From: an uncultured Collinsella sp.
Lineage (GTDB): Bacteria; Actinomycetota; Coriobacteriia; Coriobacteriales; Coriobacteriaceae
DNA: 64,000 nucleotides
Assembly (NCBI GenBank): GCA_958415625.1
Contig: CATYZI010000004.1
Coordinates: forward strand, 1-64,000
Reading direction: 5' to 3'
A model generated the notes under the pieces. The model was not told where the DNA came from, did not search any database, and saw nothing but the letters and a program-made list of their open reading frames with translations. The first letter of the stretch is position 1; every line of letters begins with the position of its first letter. The position numbers were made by a program, and so were the translations under genes. Shown one piece after another: positions 32,459-40,997 of this stretch.

Positions 32459-32842
32459 ATGAGTGACTTGCTCAACCCTGCGAATCTCATCGTGCTTGCC
32501 GTGATTGTCGTTGGCATGTTTTTTGGCCTGCGTCGCATTGTCGCTTCGACACACGGAAAGAGCTGCTGCAGCGATGGCGCGAGCGGTAAGAAGGCCAAGA
32601 AGGTAGTGGTTGCGGATACCGATCCGTCCCACTACCCCTATAGCGATGAGCTGCTCATCGGCGGCATGAGCTGTGACGGCTGCGCTCAGAACGTAGCCAA
32701 TGCCCTCAATGCACTGGATGGCGTGTGGGCAACGGTGACGTATGCGGACCACACGGCACGCGTGCGCTCTAAGCAGCCGATCGATCACGGTGCCCTCGAA
32801 GCGGCCGTGAGGGACGCGGGCTACTACGTCATGACGCTGTAG
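32459..32842 (+). CDS. Membrane-anchored heavy-metal-associated (HMA) protein
   Basis: A 127-residue protein. One transmembrane helix (about 8-27) is followed by a cytosolic pair CC (about 36-37), a basic linker and an HMA domain with the metal motif GGMSCDGCAQN (about 67-77). HMA domains pass Cu(I) or similar metals to P-type ATPases. Many anaerobes have such anchored HMA proteins beside a copper ATPase, but none is found here. AAAGGGGA precedes ATG 32459. Confidence 0.82.
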   Translation: MSDLLNPANLIVLAVIVVGMFFGLRRIVASTHGKSCCSDGASGKKAKKVVVADTDPSHYPYSDELLIGGMSCDGCAQNVANALNALDGVWATVTYADHTARVRSKQPIDHGALEAAVRDAGYYVMTL

Positions 32843-32869
32843 GGCGCGTGCTTGGCGCAGGAAACGTCG

Positions 32870-33295
32870 CTAGGCTCGACCGCGTAGCTCAACGTCTTGG
32901 ATATCGTCGAAGTCGATGGCGATGTCTTTGAGTTTGAGCAACTTGAAAGCGGGGAGTACCTCATCGAGGATGCTGGTGCGGGCACGATAGCCGTACGTAT
33001 CGTAATAGGTGACTCGAACCAAATCGCCGCGTTTGAGATCCTCGAGCTTATGTGAAAGCTCGAGGGCTTTTTCTTCTGTCAATTCGCGCTTGGGCTCAAC
33101 GGTGATTTCTTGCTTGCGTACGAGTTCGTAGTATCCCGTCAACGCGGCAAAGGGCATAAACTGTGCGGCGCGGTTGGCGCGCACGGCGCCGTTGGCTGTG
33201 AGGTTGGGGTCGGCGGCGCGGCGCCTTCCCTCGGGGTCCGCCAAGCGCTCAAAGGCGGTCGGTGGCCTCATGGGCTGCTGTTTTGGTTTAGGCAC
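32870..33295 (-). CDS. YolD-like protein paired with the Y-family polymerase
   Basis: A 141-residue protein with the YolD pattern RAAQFMPFAALTGY, KRELTEEKALELSHKLEDL and a beta-rich C-terminal domain binding its partner. YolD proteins are encoded with UvrX/UmuC-type polymerases and are thought to play a UmuD-like role. GTG 33295 is preferred, with GGAGGA 5 bp upstream; a TTG at 33307 would add four residues. It overlaps the end of umuC by 8 bp, so the two are coupled. Confidence 0.82.
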   Translation of the reverse strand: MPKPKQQPMRPPTAFERLADPEGRRRAADPNLTANGAVRANRAAQFMPFAALTGYYELVRKQEITVEPKRELTEEKALELSHKLEDLKRGDLVRVTYYDTYGYRARTSILDEVLPAFKLLKLKDIAIDFDDIQDVELRGRA

Positions 33296-34793
33296 GATGT
33301 CCTCCAACTTGATCGTTGCGTTCGCGCGCGGTGGCGCCGGCGGTAAAGCTCAGCCCCTTGACCAGGGCGTTTTTGCCGTATTTACCCTTAACGGCCAACA
33401 CGGCGCGCGCCAGGTCGCGCTCGCGCTCATCGGCCTCGACATCGCTAAACAGATCGATGGTGGCAAATTCCTCGGGCATGAGGTTGCCAAAGCCAAGATT
33501 GATACGCTTGACCGGTCGCTTGGGGTCGACCGTTTGTGCCCAGAGGTCATCGAAATACCCCATGATCTTCTTAAACGAATTGGTGCGCTCGGGCAGCTTG
33601 CGGGATGCATTGGAGTGCGCAAAGAGCGCGGCATAGCCACCGCGCGGCTTGCCGCCGTGCTCGCCCACGAAGATGCCGTCAATCGCCTGAGCTTCTCGCA
33701 CCAAGCGCCGGCGTTCGTCATCGCGTTGGACGGGCTTGGGCGCGCGGGGCGCGAGTTCGGGGCCGTCGGTCGCTGCGGGCTCGATGCCCGAGGTGCTCGA
33801 GCGTAGGTGCCCGCAGCCGTCTATATACTGCGCCGTGCCGCTGGCGTCGAGTCGGCGTATGTCGGCGCGTTCGCTTGCATAGCCCACAAAGAGCGAGATG
33901 CTGTCGCACACCACGTGCTTGTCGATCAGGTCCAGCACGGCGGCATCGACCATCTCGCGCAAAACGGTGTAGGCCTGCTCGTAGGCATAGCCTTTCGAGA
34001 GTACCTGCCCCGTGGTGGTCGAGGTCGCTTGCGGACGATAGGCCTGGATATCGGCGATGGTTGTCGGCTCGCGTCCAAAGGCATGGTCGATGAGATACTC
34101 GGCATTGACGCCGAGCTCGTCGTAGAGCAGGTTTTCGTCGAGCGCAGCGACCCCCATCAGGTCGTAGACGCCGTACTTCTCGAGGCGGGCCGCCACGCCG
34201 GGGCCGATGCCCCAGATATCGGTGATGGGGCGGTGGGGCCAGATCTCCTTGCGGAAGGTTTCGTCGTCGAGTACGCCGATACGGCTGGCTACGTGCTTGG
34301 CAGTGATGTCGAGTGCCACCTTGGCCTGAAATAGGTTGGGGCCGATGCCGACCGTCGCCGTGATGCCGGTGCGCCCTAGAACTTCGTCGCGAAGCATGCA
34401 GGCGAACCCTTCCGCATCGGTGTGATAGAGATCCAGATAGGGCGTCACGTCGATGAAGCACTCGTCAATTGAATAGACGTGAACGTCTTGTGGGCTGACG
34501 TATTCCAGATAGATGCCGTAGATTTGCGCCGACACTTCCATGTAGTGCTGCATGCGCGGTACGGCCTTGATGTAGTCGATGCCATCGGGGATCTCGAACA
34601 ATCGGCAGCGGTTATGTATCCCGAGGTCCTTCATGGCCTGCGTGATGGCGAGACAGATGGTCGTGCGTCCGCGCGATTCGTCGGCAACGACCAGGTTAGT
34701 GGTGAGCGGATCGAGCCCACGGTCGACGCACTCGACGCTGGCATAAAACGTCTTGAGGTCGATGCAGATGTAGGTGTGCTGCTCGTGCGCCAC
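33288..34793 (-). CDS. Y-family DNA polymerase (UmuC/UvrX type)
   Basis: A 501-residue translesion polymerase. Catalytic motifs: CIDLKTFYASVECVDRGLDP (first Asp about 10), YSIDECFID with the Asp-Glu pair (about 108-109), then the HhH region ITDIWGIGPGVAARLEKYGV. The C-terminus (about 380-501) is the little-finger domain and includes an inserted low-complexity part. GTG 34793 is chosen: GGGAGGA is 3-9 bp upstream and the LexA box lies just before. The frame stays open upstream to 34865 but would run through the promoter. It is SOS-controlled by the site at 34822. Confidence 0.92.
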   Translation of the reverse strand: MAHEQHTYICIDLKTFYASVECVDRGLDPLTTNLVVADESRGRTTICLAITQAMKDLGIHNRCRLFEIPDGIDYIKAVPRMQHYMEVSAQIYGIYLEYVSPQDVHVYSIDECFIDVTPYLDLYHTDAEGFACMLRDEVLGRTGITATVGIGPNLFQAKVALDITAKHVASRIGVLDDETFRKEIWPHRPITDIWGIGPGVAARLEKYGVYDLMGVAALDENLLYDELGVNAEYLIDHAFGREPTTIADIQAYRPQATSTTTGQVLSKGYAYEQAYTVLREMVDAAVLDLIDKHVVCDSISLFVGYASERADIRRLDASGTAQYIDGCGHLRSSTSGIEPAATDGPELAPRAPKPVQRDDERRRLVREAQAIDGIFVGEHGGKPRGGYAALFAHSNASRKLPERTNSFKKIMGYFDDLWAQTVDPKRPVKRINLGFGNLMPEEFATIDLFSDVEADERERDLARAVLAVKGKYGKNALVKGLSFTAGATARERNDQVGGHRA

Positions 34794-34821
34794 GCTTCCT
34801 CCCATCAAACACATGTTCTTA

Positions 34822-34865
34822 TCGAATACATGTTCGATAATACCCGCTTGCGCGGACATCGTCAA
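34822..34865 (-). promoter_or_regulatory. SOS promoter of umuC-yolD with LexA box
   Basis: On the minus strand: TTGACG (34860-34865), 17-bp spacer, TATTAT (34837-34842), then the LexA box TCGAATACATGTTCGA (34822-34837), close to the Gram-positive/actinobacterial consensus CGAAC-N4-GTTCG. It is 29 bp before the start codon. Confidence 0.88.
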
Positions 34866-35015
34866 AACCTGTCCCTCTTTGGCGGGTATGGTCGTGCGGT
34901 TGCATCGGGTTTTTAACGCAGCTCTAAAGAGCGCGAAACAGCTCGGAAAACCTCGCTTCGTAGCATGAGCCTAACGATTGATACCGCCTATATGCACGGA
35001 AGGGTTGTGGGGATA

Positions 35016-35540
35016 ATGGTCAACTATGGGTTTGGTATGCCGACGCGCTTGGTTGCGGATGGGGATGTGGCTCGCTGGTGCGGGCGATTGGTTGCCCACT
35101 ATGGCGGCACCAAGGCACTGGTCGTGCTGGGAGGCGACAAGCACACGCGTGATGAGCTCGTTTCGGCGGCGCTGGGCTCGCTCGATCGCGCCCTGCTCGA
35201 GCGCGTGCTTTTCCGCTGCGGTTTGGTCGGGGGCGACGGGGGAGACGAGCTGATCGACGAAGCCGTGGCCTTGGCGACCGACGAAGGTGTGGACTTTGTC
35301 CTGACGATCGGCGATGCCGATACGGCGGGCTTTGCGCGCGAGCTCGCCCGTCGTATGGCGGCGCTCGATGCCGGTGAGGACGGCTTTGTGCCTTATGGAT
35401 GCATCGTCTCCGAGGGAAAAGTGCCCGCCGTTGTGGGTGCCGGCGAGGTTCCCGTTTTCGCCATTATCGCGCCCGAACTGCTGGAGGGCATTGGGTCTCC
35501 TCTGCGTGAGTTGCTCGGCAGCGTGTGCGCCGCGGCCTAA
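35016..35540 (+). CDS. Truncated iron-alcohol-dehydrogenase-like protein (N-terminal domain only)
   Basis: A 174-residue protein matching the N-terminal, dinucleotide-binding half of iron-containing alcohol dehydrogenases: NYGFGMPTRLVADGDV, then KALVVLGGDKHTRDELV, then DEAVALATDEGVDFVLTIGD. The helical, metal-binding C-terminal half (about 200 residues) is missing, and the GGGS segment of active enzymes reads GDAD. A remodelled domain or a degraded gene are both possible; the frame is clean. Start uncertain (34965, 34992 or 35016). Confidence 0.6.
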   Translation: MVNYGFGMPTRLVADGDVARWCGRLVAHYGGTKALVVLGGDKHTRDELVSAALGSLDRALLERVLFRCGLVGGDGGDELIDEAVALATDEGVDFVLTIGDADTAGFARELARRMAALDAGEDGFVPYGCIVSEGKVPAVVGAGEVPVFAIIAPELLEGIGSPLRELLGSVCAAA

Positions 35541-35550
35541 TATTTACCAT

Positions 35551-35613
35551 AAAGGGATAGGTTCTTTTTGATTGGTAAAGCGTTTGACCTGCCAAAACAA
35601 ACCTGTCCCTTTT
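35551..35613. repeat. Inverted repeat upstream of pgi
   Basis: AAAGGGATAGGTT (35551-35563) pairs with AACCTGTCCCTTT (35601-35613) with one G-U position. The right arm motif AAACCTGTCCCTYTTTGGC recurs at 34865-34883, on the other side of the truncated dehydrogenase gene. Confidence 0.6.
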
Positions 35614-35739
35614 TGGCCGGTTGCCGTTTGGGGGCCGATTGGCAACGCTCGCTGATTATGGTCTTGACCTGCGCTAGAATAGTGGCATCTGAATGTCCGG
35701 GCGCATGGAGGAGTGCGCCCGTATGCTGAGGAGGACTTT

Positions 35740-37434
35740 ATGGCAACTGTTGCCGCACCTATCGACGCTACGTCGACCGCCGCTTGGAAGGCGCTCGAGG
35801 CCCATCAGGAGAAGCTCGAGGCCGAGGGCATCGATCTTAAGGCCTGGTTCGCTGCTGACGCCGACCGCGTGAACAAGCTGAGCTTTGACGCCGGCGACCT
35901 TCACTTCGATCTATCCAAGAACCTGGTGACCGATGAGACCGTCAAGCTGCTGTGCGATCTTGCCCGCGAGGTAAAGCTCGAGGAGCGCCGCGACGCCATG
36001 TTCTCCGGCGAGCACATCAACACCACCGAGGACCGTGCTGTCCTGCACACCGCGCTTCGCCGTCCGGCAAGCGAGAAGGGCCAACTCATCGTTGACGGCC
36101 AGGATGTCGTCGCCGACGTGCACGAGGTCCTCGACCGCATGTACGCCTTTGCCGAGCGCGTGCGCTCCGGTGAGTGGAAGGGCGTTACCGGCAAGAAGAT
36201 CGAGCACCTGGTGTCCATCGGCATCGGTGGTTCCGACCTGGGCCCGGTCATGGCCTACGAGGCCCTGCGTCCCTATGCCGACGCCGGTATCGACTGCCGC
36301 TACATCTCCAACATCGACCCCAACGATCAGGCCGAGAAGCTCAAGGGCCTGGACCCCGAGACCACGCTCGTGATCATCGTCTCCAAGACCTTCACCACGC
36401 TCGAGACCCTCACCAATGCCCGCGAGGTCAAGACCTGGATGCTCGAGCAGCTCAAGGCGCAGGGCGCCATCGACGGCTCCGATGAGCAGAACGCCGAGGC
36501 CGTGGCCAAGCACTTCGTCGCCGTCTCCACCGCGCTCGACAAGGTCGAGGCCTTCGGCATCGACCCCGCTAACGCTTTTGGTTTCTGGAACTGGGTCGGC
36601 GGCCGCTACTCTGTCGACTCCGCCGTGGGCCTGTCGCTGATCGTCGTGCTCGGCCCCGAGCGCTTCCAGCAGTTCCTCGAGGGCTTCCATACCATCGACG
36701 AGTACTTCTGCAACACGCCGCTCGAGAACAACGCCGTCGCGCTGATGGGCCTGCTCAACGTCTGGTACGTCAACTTCTTTGGTTCCAAGAGCCACGCCGT
36801 GCTTCCGTACTGCCAGTACCTGCACCGTTTCCCGGCCTACCTGCAGCAGCTCACCATGGAGTCCAACGGCAAGCACGTCCGCTGGGACGGCAGCGCTGTG
36901 ACCTCCGATACCGGCGAGATCTTCTGGGGCGAGCCCGGCACCAATGGCCAGCACGCCTTCTATCAGCTGCTGCACCAGGGCACCGTGGTGGTTCCGGCCG
37001 ACTTCATCGCTTTCGCCAACACCGCCAACCCCGCGACCGACAACGGCCAGGACGTCCACGAGCTGTTCCTGGGCAACTTCCTGGCCCAGACCAAGGCGCT
37101 CGCCTTTGGCAAGACGGCCGACGAGGTGCGCGCCGAGGGCACGCCCGAGCAGATCGTCCCGGCCCGCTGCTTTGAGGGCAACCGTCCGACGACCTCTATC
37201 TTCGGTGACACGCTGAGCCCGTTTGCACTCGGCGAGCTCATCGCCCTGTACGAGCACATCGTGTTTGTCGAGGGCACGGTCTGGGGCATCGACTCCTACG
37301 ACCAGTGGGGTGTCGAGCTGGGCAAGCAGCTTGCCAAGCAGATCACCCCTGCCTTCCACGACGACGCTGCCAAGGCCGAGCAGGACGCTTCGACCCAGGC
37401 GCTCATCGAGTTCTACCGCGCTCACCGCAAGTAG
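35740..37434 (+). CDS. pgi: Glucose-6-phosphate isomerase
   Basis: A 564-residue enzyme interconverting glucose-6-phosphate and fructose-6-phosphate. SIS-domain signatures: SIGIGGSDLGPVMAYEAL, SKTFTTLET, and the catalytic GRYSVDSAVGL. The C-terminal segment VWGIDSYDQWGVELGK carries the conserved signature with the catalytic Lys. GGAGGA is 6 bp before ATG 35740. A strong terminator follows. Codon use is highly biased, as in strongly expressed genes. Confidence 0.96.
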   Translation: MATVAAPIDATSTAAWKALEAHQEKLEAEGIDLKAWFAADADRVNKLSFDAGDLHFDLSKNLVTDETVKLLCDLAREVKLEERRDAMFSGEHINTTEDRAVLHTALRRPASEKGQLIVDGQDVVADVHEVLDRMYAFAERVRSGEWKGVTGKKIEHLVSIGIGGSDLGPVMAYEALRPYADAGIDCRYISNIDPNDQAEKLKGLDPETTLVIIVSKTFTTLETLTNAREVKTWMLEQLKAQGAIDGSDEQNAEAVAKHFVAVSTALDKVEAFGIDPANAFGFWNWVGGRYSVDSAVGLSLIVVLGPERFQQFLEGFHTIDEYFCNTPLENNAVALMGLLNVWYVNFFGSKSHAVLPYCQYLHRFPAYLQQLTMESNGKHVRWDGSAVTSDTGEIFWGEPGTNGQHAFYQLLHQGTVVVPADFIAFANTANPATDNGQDVHELFLGNFLAQTKALAFGKTADEVRAEGTPEQIVPARCFEGNRPTTSIFGDTLSPFALGELIALYEHIVFVEGTVWGIDSYDQWGVELGKQLAKQITPAFHDDAAKAEQDASTQALIEFYRAHRK

Positions 37435-37463
37435 TCTTTGTTGCTGAGATAGGTCATGGCCGA

Positions 37464-37499
37464 AAGGGGCCCGTATCCGTTGGGATGCGGGCCCCTTTT
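37464..37499 (+). terminator. Intrinsic terminator after pgi
   Basis: AAAGGGGCCCGTATCC-GTT-GGGATGCGGGCCCCTTTT, with a T-run. Confidence 0.9.
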
Positions 37500-37536
37500 C
37501 TGTTGTCGGTCGGATTCGATGGGTCGCGTGACGTCG

Positions 37537-38832
37537 TCAGAGGTCGAATTCGTCCTGAGTGCCTTGGGCTTCGGGGAGCTCTGCGTAGAGCGGGTGGTCC
37601 TCGAGCCTAAAGCGCTCGACCTGCTGGGGAGCGCGGCCGCGGACGAACAGCCAGGATCGGTCGACGGGCGTTGCCATGAGTGTACTGGGCAGCACGTCAG
37701 CACGCTCGGAAAAGACGCGAGCGCTCTCGGGGTCCTGAAAGGCTAGCACGAGCTGCGTATCGCAGTTGCCCATGATGGAGCGAGCGCGCGCTTCGCCATA
37801 GAGCGCATCGAGCTGGTTTGTTGACTGCAGCAATAGGGTTGCCCAGATCTCGCGGCTGCGGATGATGGACAAAACGTTATCGATTTGTGGCATCTGCAGG
37901 TTGGCAAAGTCATCGAGCATAAAGCGGACCGGTATCGCAAAGCGGCCGTCGGGCTGCGCGTCGGCGTGGCGGATGAGTTCCGCGAAGGCCTGCGTTACAA
38001 ACAGGTCGGTGAGCGGATCGAGGCTACGGTCGAGATCGCTGACGGTGACGAAGAGCGCTCGACGCTCGCATCCCAGAGCTGCGAAATCGATCTGATTCGC
38101 ATCGGTGTATAGACGGCGTGCTCCATCAAAGCCCAGACACATGACTTTTTCGGCAAGGATGCCCATGATGCTTGCGTGCATCTTTTCGGCCGTGATGGTG
38201 GGTGAGTAGCGCCGCCAAAGTGAGAGCGCGTAGCTTGTGGGGTCGGTGGTCTGCAGGTCGTCGAAAAGGCGTGTCGTGGCGCGGTCTTGGAGATGTTCGC
38301 AAAGGTCGATCACCGATGAAAACGTCTGCTCCTCCACGGGCAGCTGTTCACACACATAGGCGATCAGGCAGGAAAGCAGGTTGGCTGTTGCATGGTCCCA
38401 AAACGGCTGGGTTTGGTCCTCGACTGGACAGATGGCCTTGGCGACCGAGATGATGTCTTGCTGGTTGGGCTTGCCGTCTTTGGTGCGGCGGATGTGGTTG
38501 AGCGGGTTGTAGCCACACTGCTCGATGTCCTCGGGCAGTGTGGTCGCATCGTCAAGATCGGCAAAGTTGAGGCGCTGTACACGATAGCCGTGCGCGGCAA
38601 GCACGGGGCCGACTTCGCGGCAGAGCGTCCCCTTGGTATCGAGCACGATATAGCTCGCATTCATCTGCAGCAGGTTAGGCTTAAGAACGTTGCGGGTCTT
38701 GCCGGCGCCCGAAGGCCCGATTACAAGCATATTGTTGTTGAGGCCCGTTTGACGCGTGTCACACGAGAGTGTGTGGGCTTGCGCAAGGATGGTGGGGGTC
38801 GGGGCGTGCAGGGCTGCGTTGAGGTTAGACAT
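37537..38832 (-). CDS. TraG/VirD4-like ATPase lacking membrane segments
   Basis: A 431-residue P-loop ATPase of the TraG/VirD4 (HerA/FtsK) superfamily. Walker A GPSGAGKT (39-46) and Walker B RFMLDDFANL (about 297-306) are clear; the catalytic acid is Asp where most VirD4 proteins have Glu. SIIRSREIWATLLLQSTNQL and MGNCDTQLVLAFQD follow, as in TraG C-terminal domains. The N-terminal membrane helices of conjugative coupling proteins are absent, so it should be soluble. It is the last gene of a three-gene operon, its ATG overlapping the stop of the clpP-like gene by 8 bp. No relaxase or mating-channel gene is nearby, so a conjugation role is doubtful. Confidence 0.85.
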   Translation of the reverse strand: MSNLNAALHAPTPTILAQAHTLSCDTRQTGLNNNMLVIGPSGAGKTRNVLKPNLLQMNASYIVLDTKGTLCREVGPVLAAHGYRVQRLNFADLDDATTLPEDIEQCGYNPLNHIRRTKDGKPNQQDIISVAKAICPVEDQTQPFWDHATANLLSCLIAYVCEQLPVEEQTFSSVIDLCEHLQDRATTRLFDDLQTTDPTSYALSLWRRYSPTITAEKMHASIMGILAEKVMCLGFDGARRLYTDANQIDFAALGCERRALFVTVSDLDRSLDPLTDLFVTQAFAELIRHADAQPDGRFAIPVRFMLDDFANLQMPQIDNVLSIIRSREIWATLLLQSTNQLDALYGEARARSIMGNCDTQLVLAFQDPESARVFSERADVLPSTLMATPVDRSWLFVRGRAPQQVERFRLEDHPLYAELPEAQGTQDEFDL

Positions 38833-39442
38833 GGGCGGTCTCCTTGGTCGAGGTGAGAATGCTGTGGGCGAAGCCGAGCTCGACGGCGCGCTCGGCCGAA
38901 AGGTACGTATCCTTTGCCGTGAGTGTTTGGATACGCTTGGCCGAAAGGCCGCTGCGATCAGACAGGATTTGCATCAGGGCCTTGCGGGTCTGCATGAGAC
39001 GCCGGCTTGTTTCCTGGAGTGCTAGGGCCGAGCCCCCAGCTCCCTGCGGGATGAGCGGGTCGTGAATCATGAGTTCTGCATGAGGCGCCATACGGCGCTC
39101 GTCGCCACCCATAAAGATGATGGCGCCCATAGAGGCCGCAAACTCCAGGCAGATGGTGTGGATGGGGCACGGCGAGAGGCGCATGGTGTCGTAGATGGCG
39201 AGGCCGGCGCGCACGTTGCCGCCGGGGCTGGCAACAAAGACCGTGATGGGGGCCGTGGGGTCTGCGGCCTCGAGCAGACGAATCTGCTGGCATAGGTCGT
39301 GCGCCATCGCACTGTTGATATCGCCCACGACGGAAAGCTCACGACGGGCGAGCATCTCGTCGTAGACGGAAGTGAGCGTTATGCCACGAGCCGACTCGCG
39401 CATCGTGAGCGGGCTGATGACAGGGGTCTGAGTGGTGTCCAT
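38825..39442 (-). CDS. ClpP-family serine protease paralogue
   Basis: A 205-residue ClpP-fold protease. The triad is intact: Ser104 in LEFAASMGAI, His127 in ELMIHDPLI and Asp178 in AKDTYLSAE. The oxyanion strand FVASPGGNV and the ERAVELGFAHSI end are also typical. The length is that of housekeeping ClpP, but several usually invariant bases of identity differ (FAASMG for GQAASMG, MIHDPL for MIHQPL), so this is a divergent paralogue. No ClpX/ClpA gene is adjacent; instead a TraG-like ATPase is translationally coupled. ATG 39442 has AAAGGA upstream; an upstream in-frame extension lacks a ribosome site. Confidence 0.88.
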   Translation of the reverse strand: MDTTQTPVISPLTMRESARGITLTSVYDEMLARRELSVVGDINSAMAHDLCQQIRLLEAADPTAPITVFVASPGGNVRAGLAIYDTMRLSPCPIHTICLEFAASMGAIIFMGGDERRMAPHAELMIHDPLIPQGAGGSALALQETSRRLMQTRKALMQILSDRSGLSAKRIQTLTAKDTYLSAERAVELGFAHSILTSTKETAHV

Positions 39443-39497
39443 GAAGGTTCCTTTCTTAACGTAGGACGAGGTTCTATTTGGGTTGGTGAAGCTGGCG

Positions 39498-40391
39498 CTA
39501 AAACTCAAAGGCATGTTCGAGCCTGCGCTCAAGCTCCGTTGTGACTTTGCGGTCGGCGGCTTTTGCCAGTGACTCGTCGAATGCGCCCAATCGCATCAGT
39601 GCGGCAATGGGCGCGGTGTAGACGAGACGCAGCTGGCGTTCGAGAACGTCGGGAAACTCGTTGGGGTCGTAGCGCTTCTGGTAGAAGCGAACGATGCCTT
39701 GGCTCATCTCCCCATCGTCGCGGTAGCGCTCGAACTGTCGCTGTTGGATATCGATAATCCGGATCGTTTGAGCGCGAAGGCTAGCAGGCGCCAGCGCCCG
39801 GTAGCCGTCGAAGAGACGATTGAGGCTCAGCACACGGAGCATGTCGATCAGGGTGCGCACCGTTGTCGGGCCGGCTTGAAACCGGGCGGTTGCACGGTTG
39901 TAGCGTTCGCGGTCGAGCACCATGATGCTCGGCGGGCCCTGCACGTCATCTTGCCCGCAGGCTGCCTGCTGATGCCGCGCCTCCAGGGCTTTGAGGCCCA
40001 TGGCGAGGTCATGGATGGGGAGGGTCAGGGCGTTCTGCAGGTCGAATCGATGGTCCATCAATGTCATCCGCGTCTCGTCGTCCATCTCGAGCCGAAGCTT
40101 AGTGTCGAGTGCGGTAATCATGTGTGCCACATGGCCCATGGTGTACGGGCCTTCGGTCTTACCGTGGGGTCCGAGATAAGGGTCGGTAAGTTTGTGGACG
40201 GCTGGATCGTTCATGATTTCGGCGCAGCGATTTACCGAAAACTCGTGGTTGCTCAGCGCCTCGTTGACGGGCAGCAGGGCAAAGTTTGCGATCGTTGCGG
40301 CGGCGAAGTCAGTGTCGTAGCTGCCGTGCAGAGCACGGTCGATGCGTGCCTTGAGGACGGTGTTTGCGGTCTGGGTACGGGTAGTGTTCAT
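39498..40391 (-). CDS. Unknown protein, first gene of the ClpP/TraG-like operon
   Basis: A 297-residue, mostly helical, soluble protein that I do not recognise. It has a charged N-terminal half with DPYLGPHGKTEGPYTMGHV (about 80-98), a middle part rich in Arg and Leu (TLIDMLRVLSLNRLFDGYR) and a C-terminal region ending ELERRLEHAFEF. No signal peptide, membrane segment or enzyme motif is seen. Its stop is 55 bp before the clpP-like start. Position suggests a substrate, adaptor or structural partner of the protease. GGAAA is 5 bp before ATG 40391. Confidence 0.7.
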   Translation of the reverse strand: MNTTRTQTANTVLKARIDRALHGSYDTDFAAATIANFALLPVNEALSNHEFSVNRCAEIMNDPAVHKLTDPYLGPHGKTEGPYTMGHVAHMITALDTKLRLEMDDETRMTLMDHRFDLQNALTLPIHDLAMGLKALEARHQQAACGQDDVQGPPSIMVLDRERYNRATARFQAGPTTVRTLIDMLRVLSLNRLFDGYRALAPASLRAQTIRIIDIQQRQFERYRDDGEMSQGIVRFYQKRYDPNEFPDVLERQLRLVYTAPIAALMRLGAFDESLAKAADRKVTTELERRLEHAFEF

Positions 40392-40406
40392 AGCGTTTCC
40401 AATCTG

Positions 40407-40478
40407 TGATGTGCTTGCCTGTTTGTTGATGTGTTGGTTGTCGTGAGTGATGTGCTTGCCGTGGGTGATGTGCTGACG
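40407..40478 (-). repeat. Four iteron-like direct repeats upstream of the ClpP/TraG-like operon
   Basis: TGATGTGCTTGCC (40407), TGATGTGTTGGTT (40427), TGATGTGCTTGCC (40448) and TGATGTGCTGACG (40466) are spaced 20, 21 and 18 bp apart, about two helical turns, so a protein could bind all four on one face. They lie 16 bp upstream of the first start codon of the operon. Confidence 0.65.
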
Positions 40479-40997
40479 TTGGGGCGCTATGCGGTTTTCA
40501 ATGAGCCCGTGAGGCAGTTGCTGCAGGGGCGGGATGGAACGGCCCACGCAAGGCGGAAGGCATCGTGCTCAAAATCGAGACAGCAATGCCCTGGGTGCCT
40601 CACATGTGGCAGTTACCTCATTAAGTTGTCATTGCGTTTGGGGTTGTACTTTGCCGATCTTCCTTCTCTTACACGCTGAAAACTGAAACTGAATATGCTC
40701 GATCAAACGATGACCACCGGAGCGGTCATCTTTAAAGTACGTTGGGTTTTCCGATTTGACAAGAACAAATTTTGAAATTCTTTTCTACGGGATGAAATGA
40801 GGTCGGTGAGGCGACCGCGTTTGGCGTCGTCAGCTTTGTATGTGGTGGCTCGGCGTATGGGACGGAGCGATTGCGCCCCACGGCTACACACTGTCCATGT
40901 TTGGGACAATATGGCTTTTTATCCGTTGCAGACAGAGCTGCAGTAGGCGTTCTGTATGATGACTCAGACAAGGTTGTTCAATGACAGGGAGGCATAT
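40479..40997. other. Gene-free stretch between two divergent units
   Basis: About 520 bp with no supported gene. It contains a hairpin GATGACC-N8-GGTCATC (40709-40730) with only three Ts after it, and an AT-rich part at 40740-40790. A minus-strand open frame (40732-40971) starts with TTG, has no ribosome site and no recognisable family. Confidence 0.5.

Noticed and set aside
37537..40391. A conjugative element containing the TraG-like gene
   Set aside because: No relaxase, mating-channel, integrase or attachment repeats were found on either side, and flanking genes are housekeeping.
40732..40971. 79-codon minus-strand frame in the gap before the HAD gene
   Set aside because: TTG start without a ribosome site and no recognisable family.
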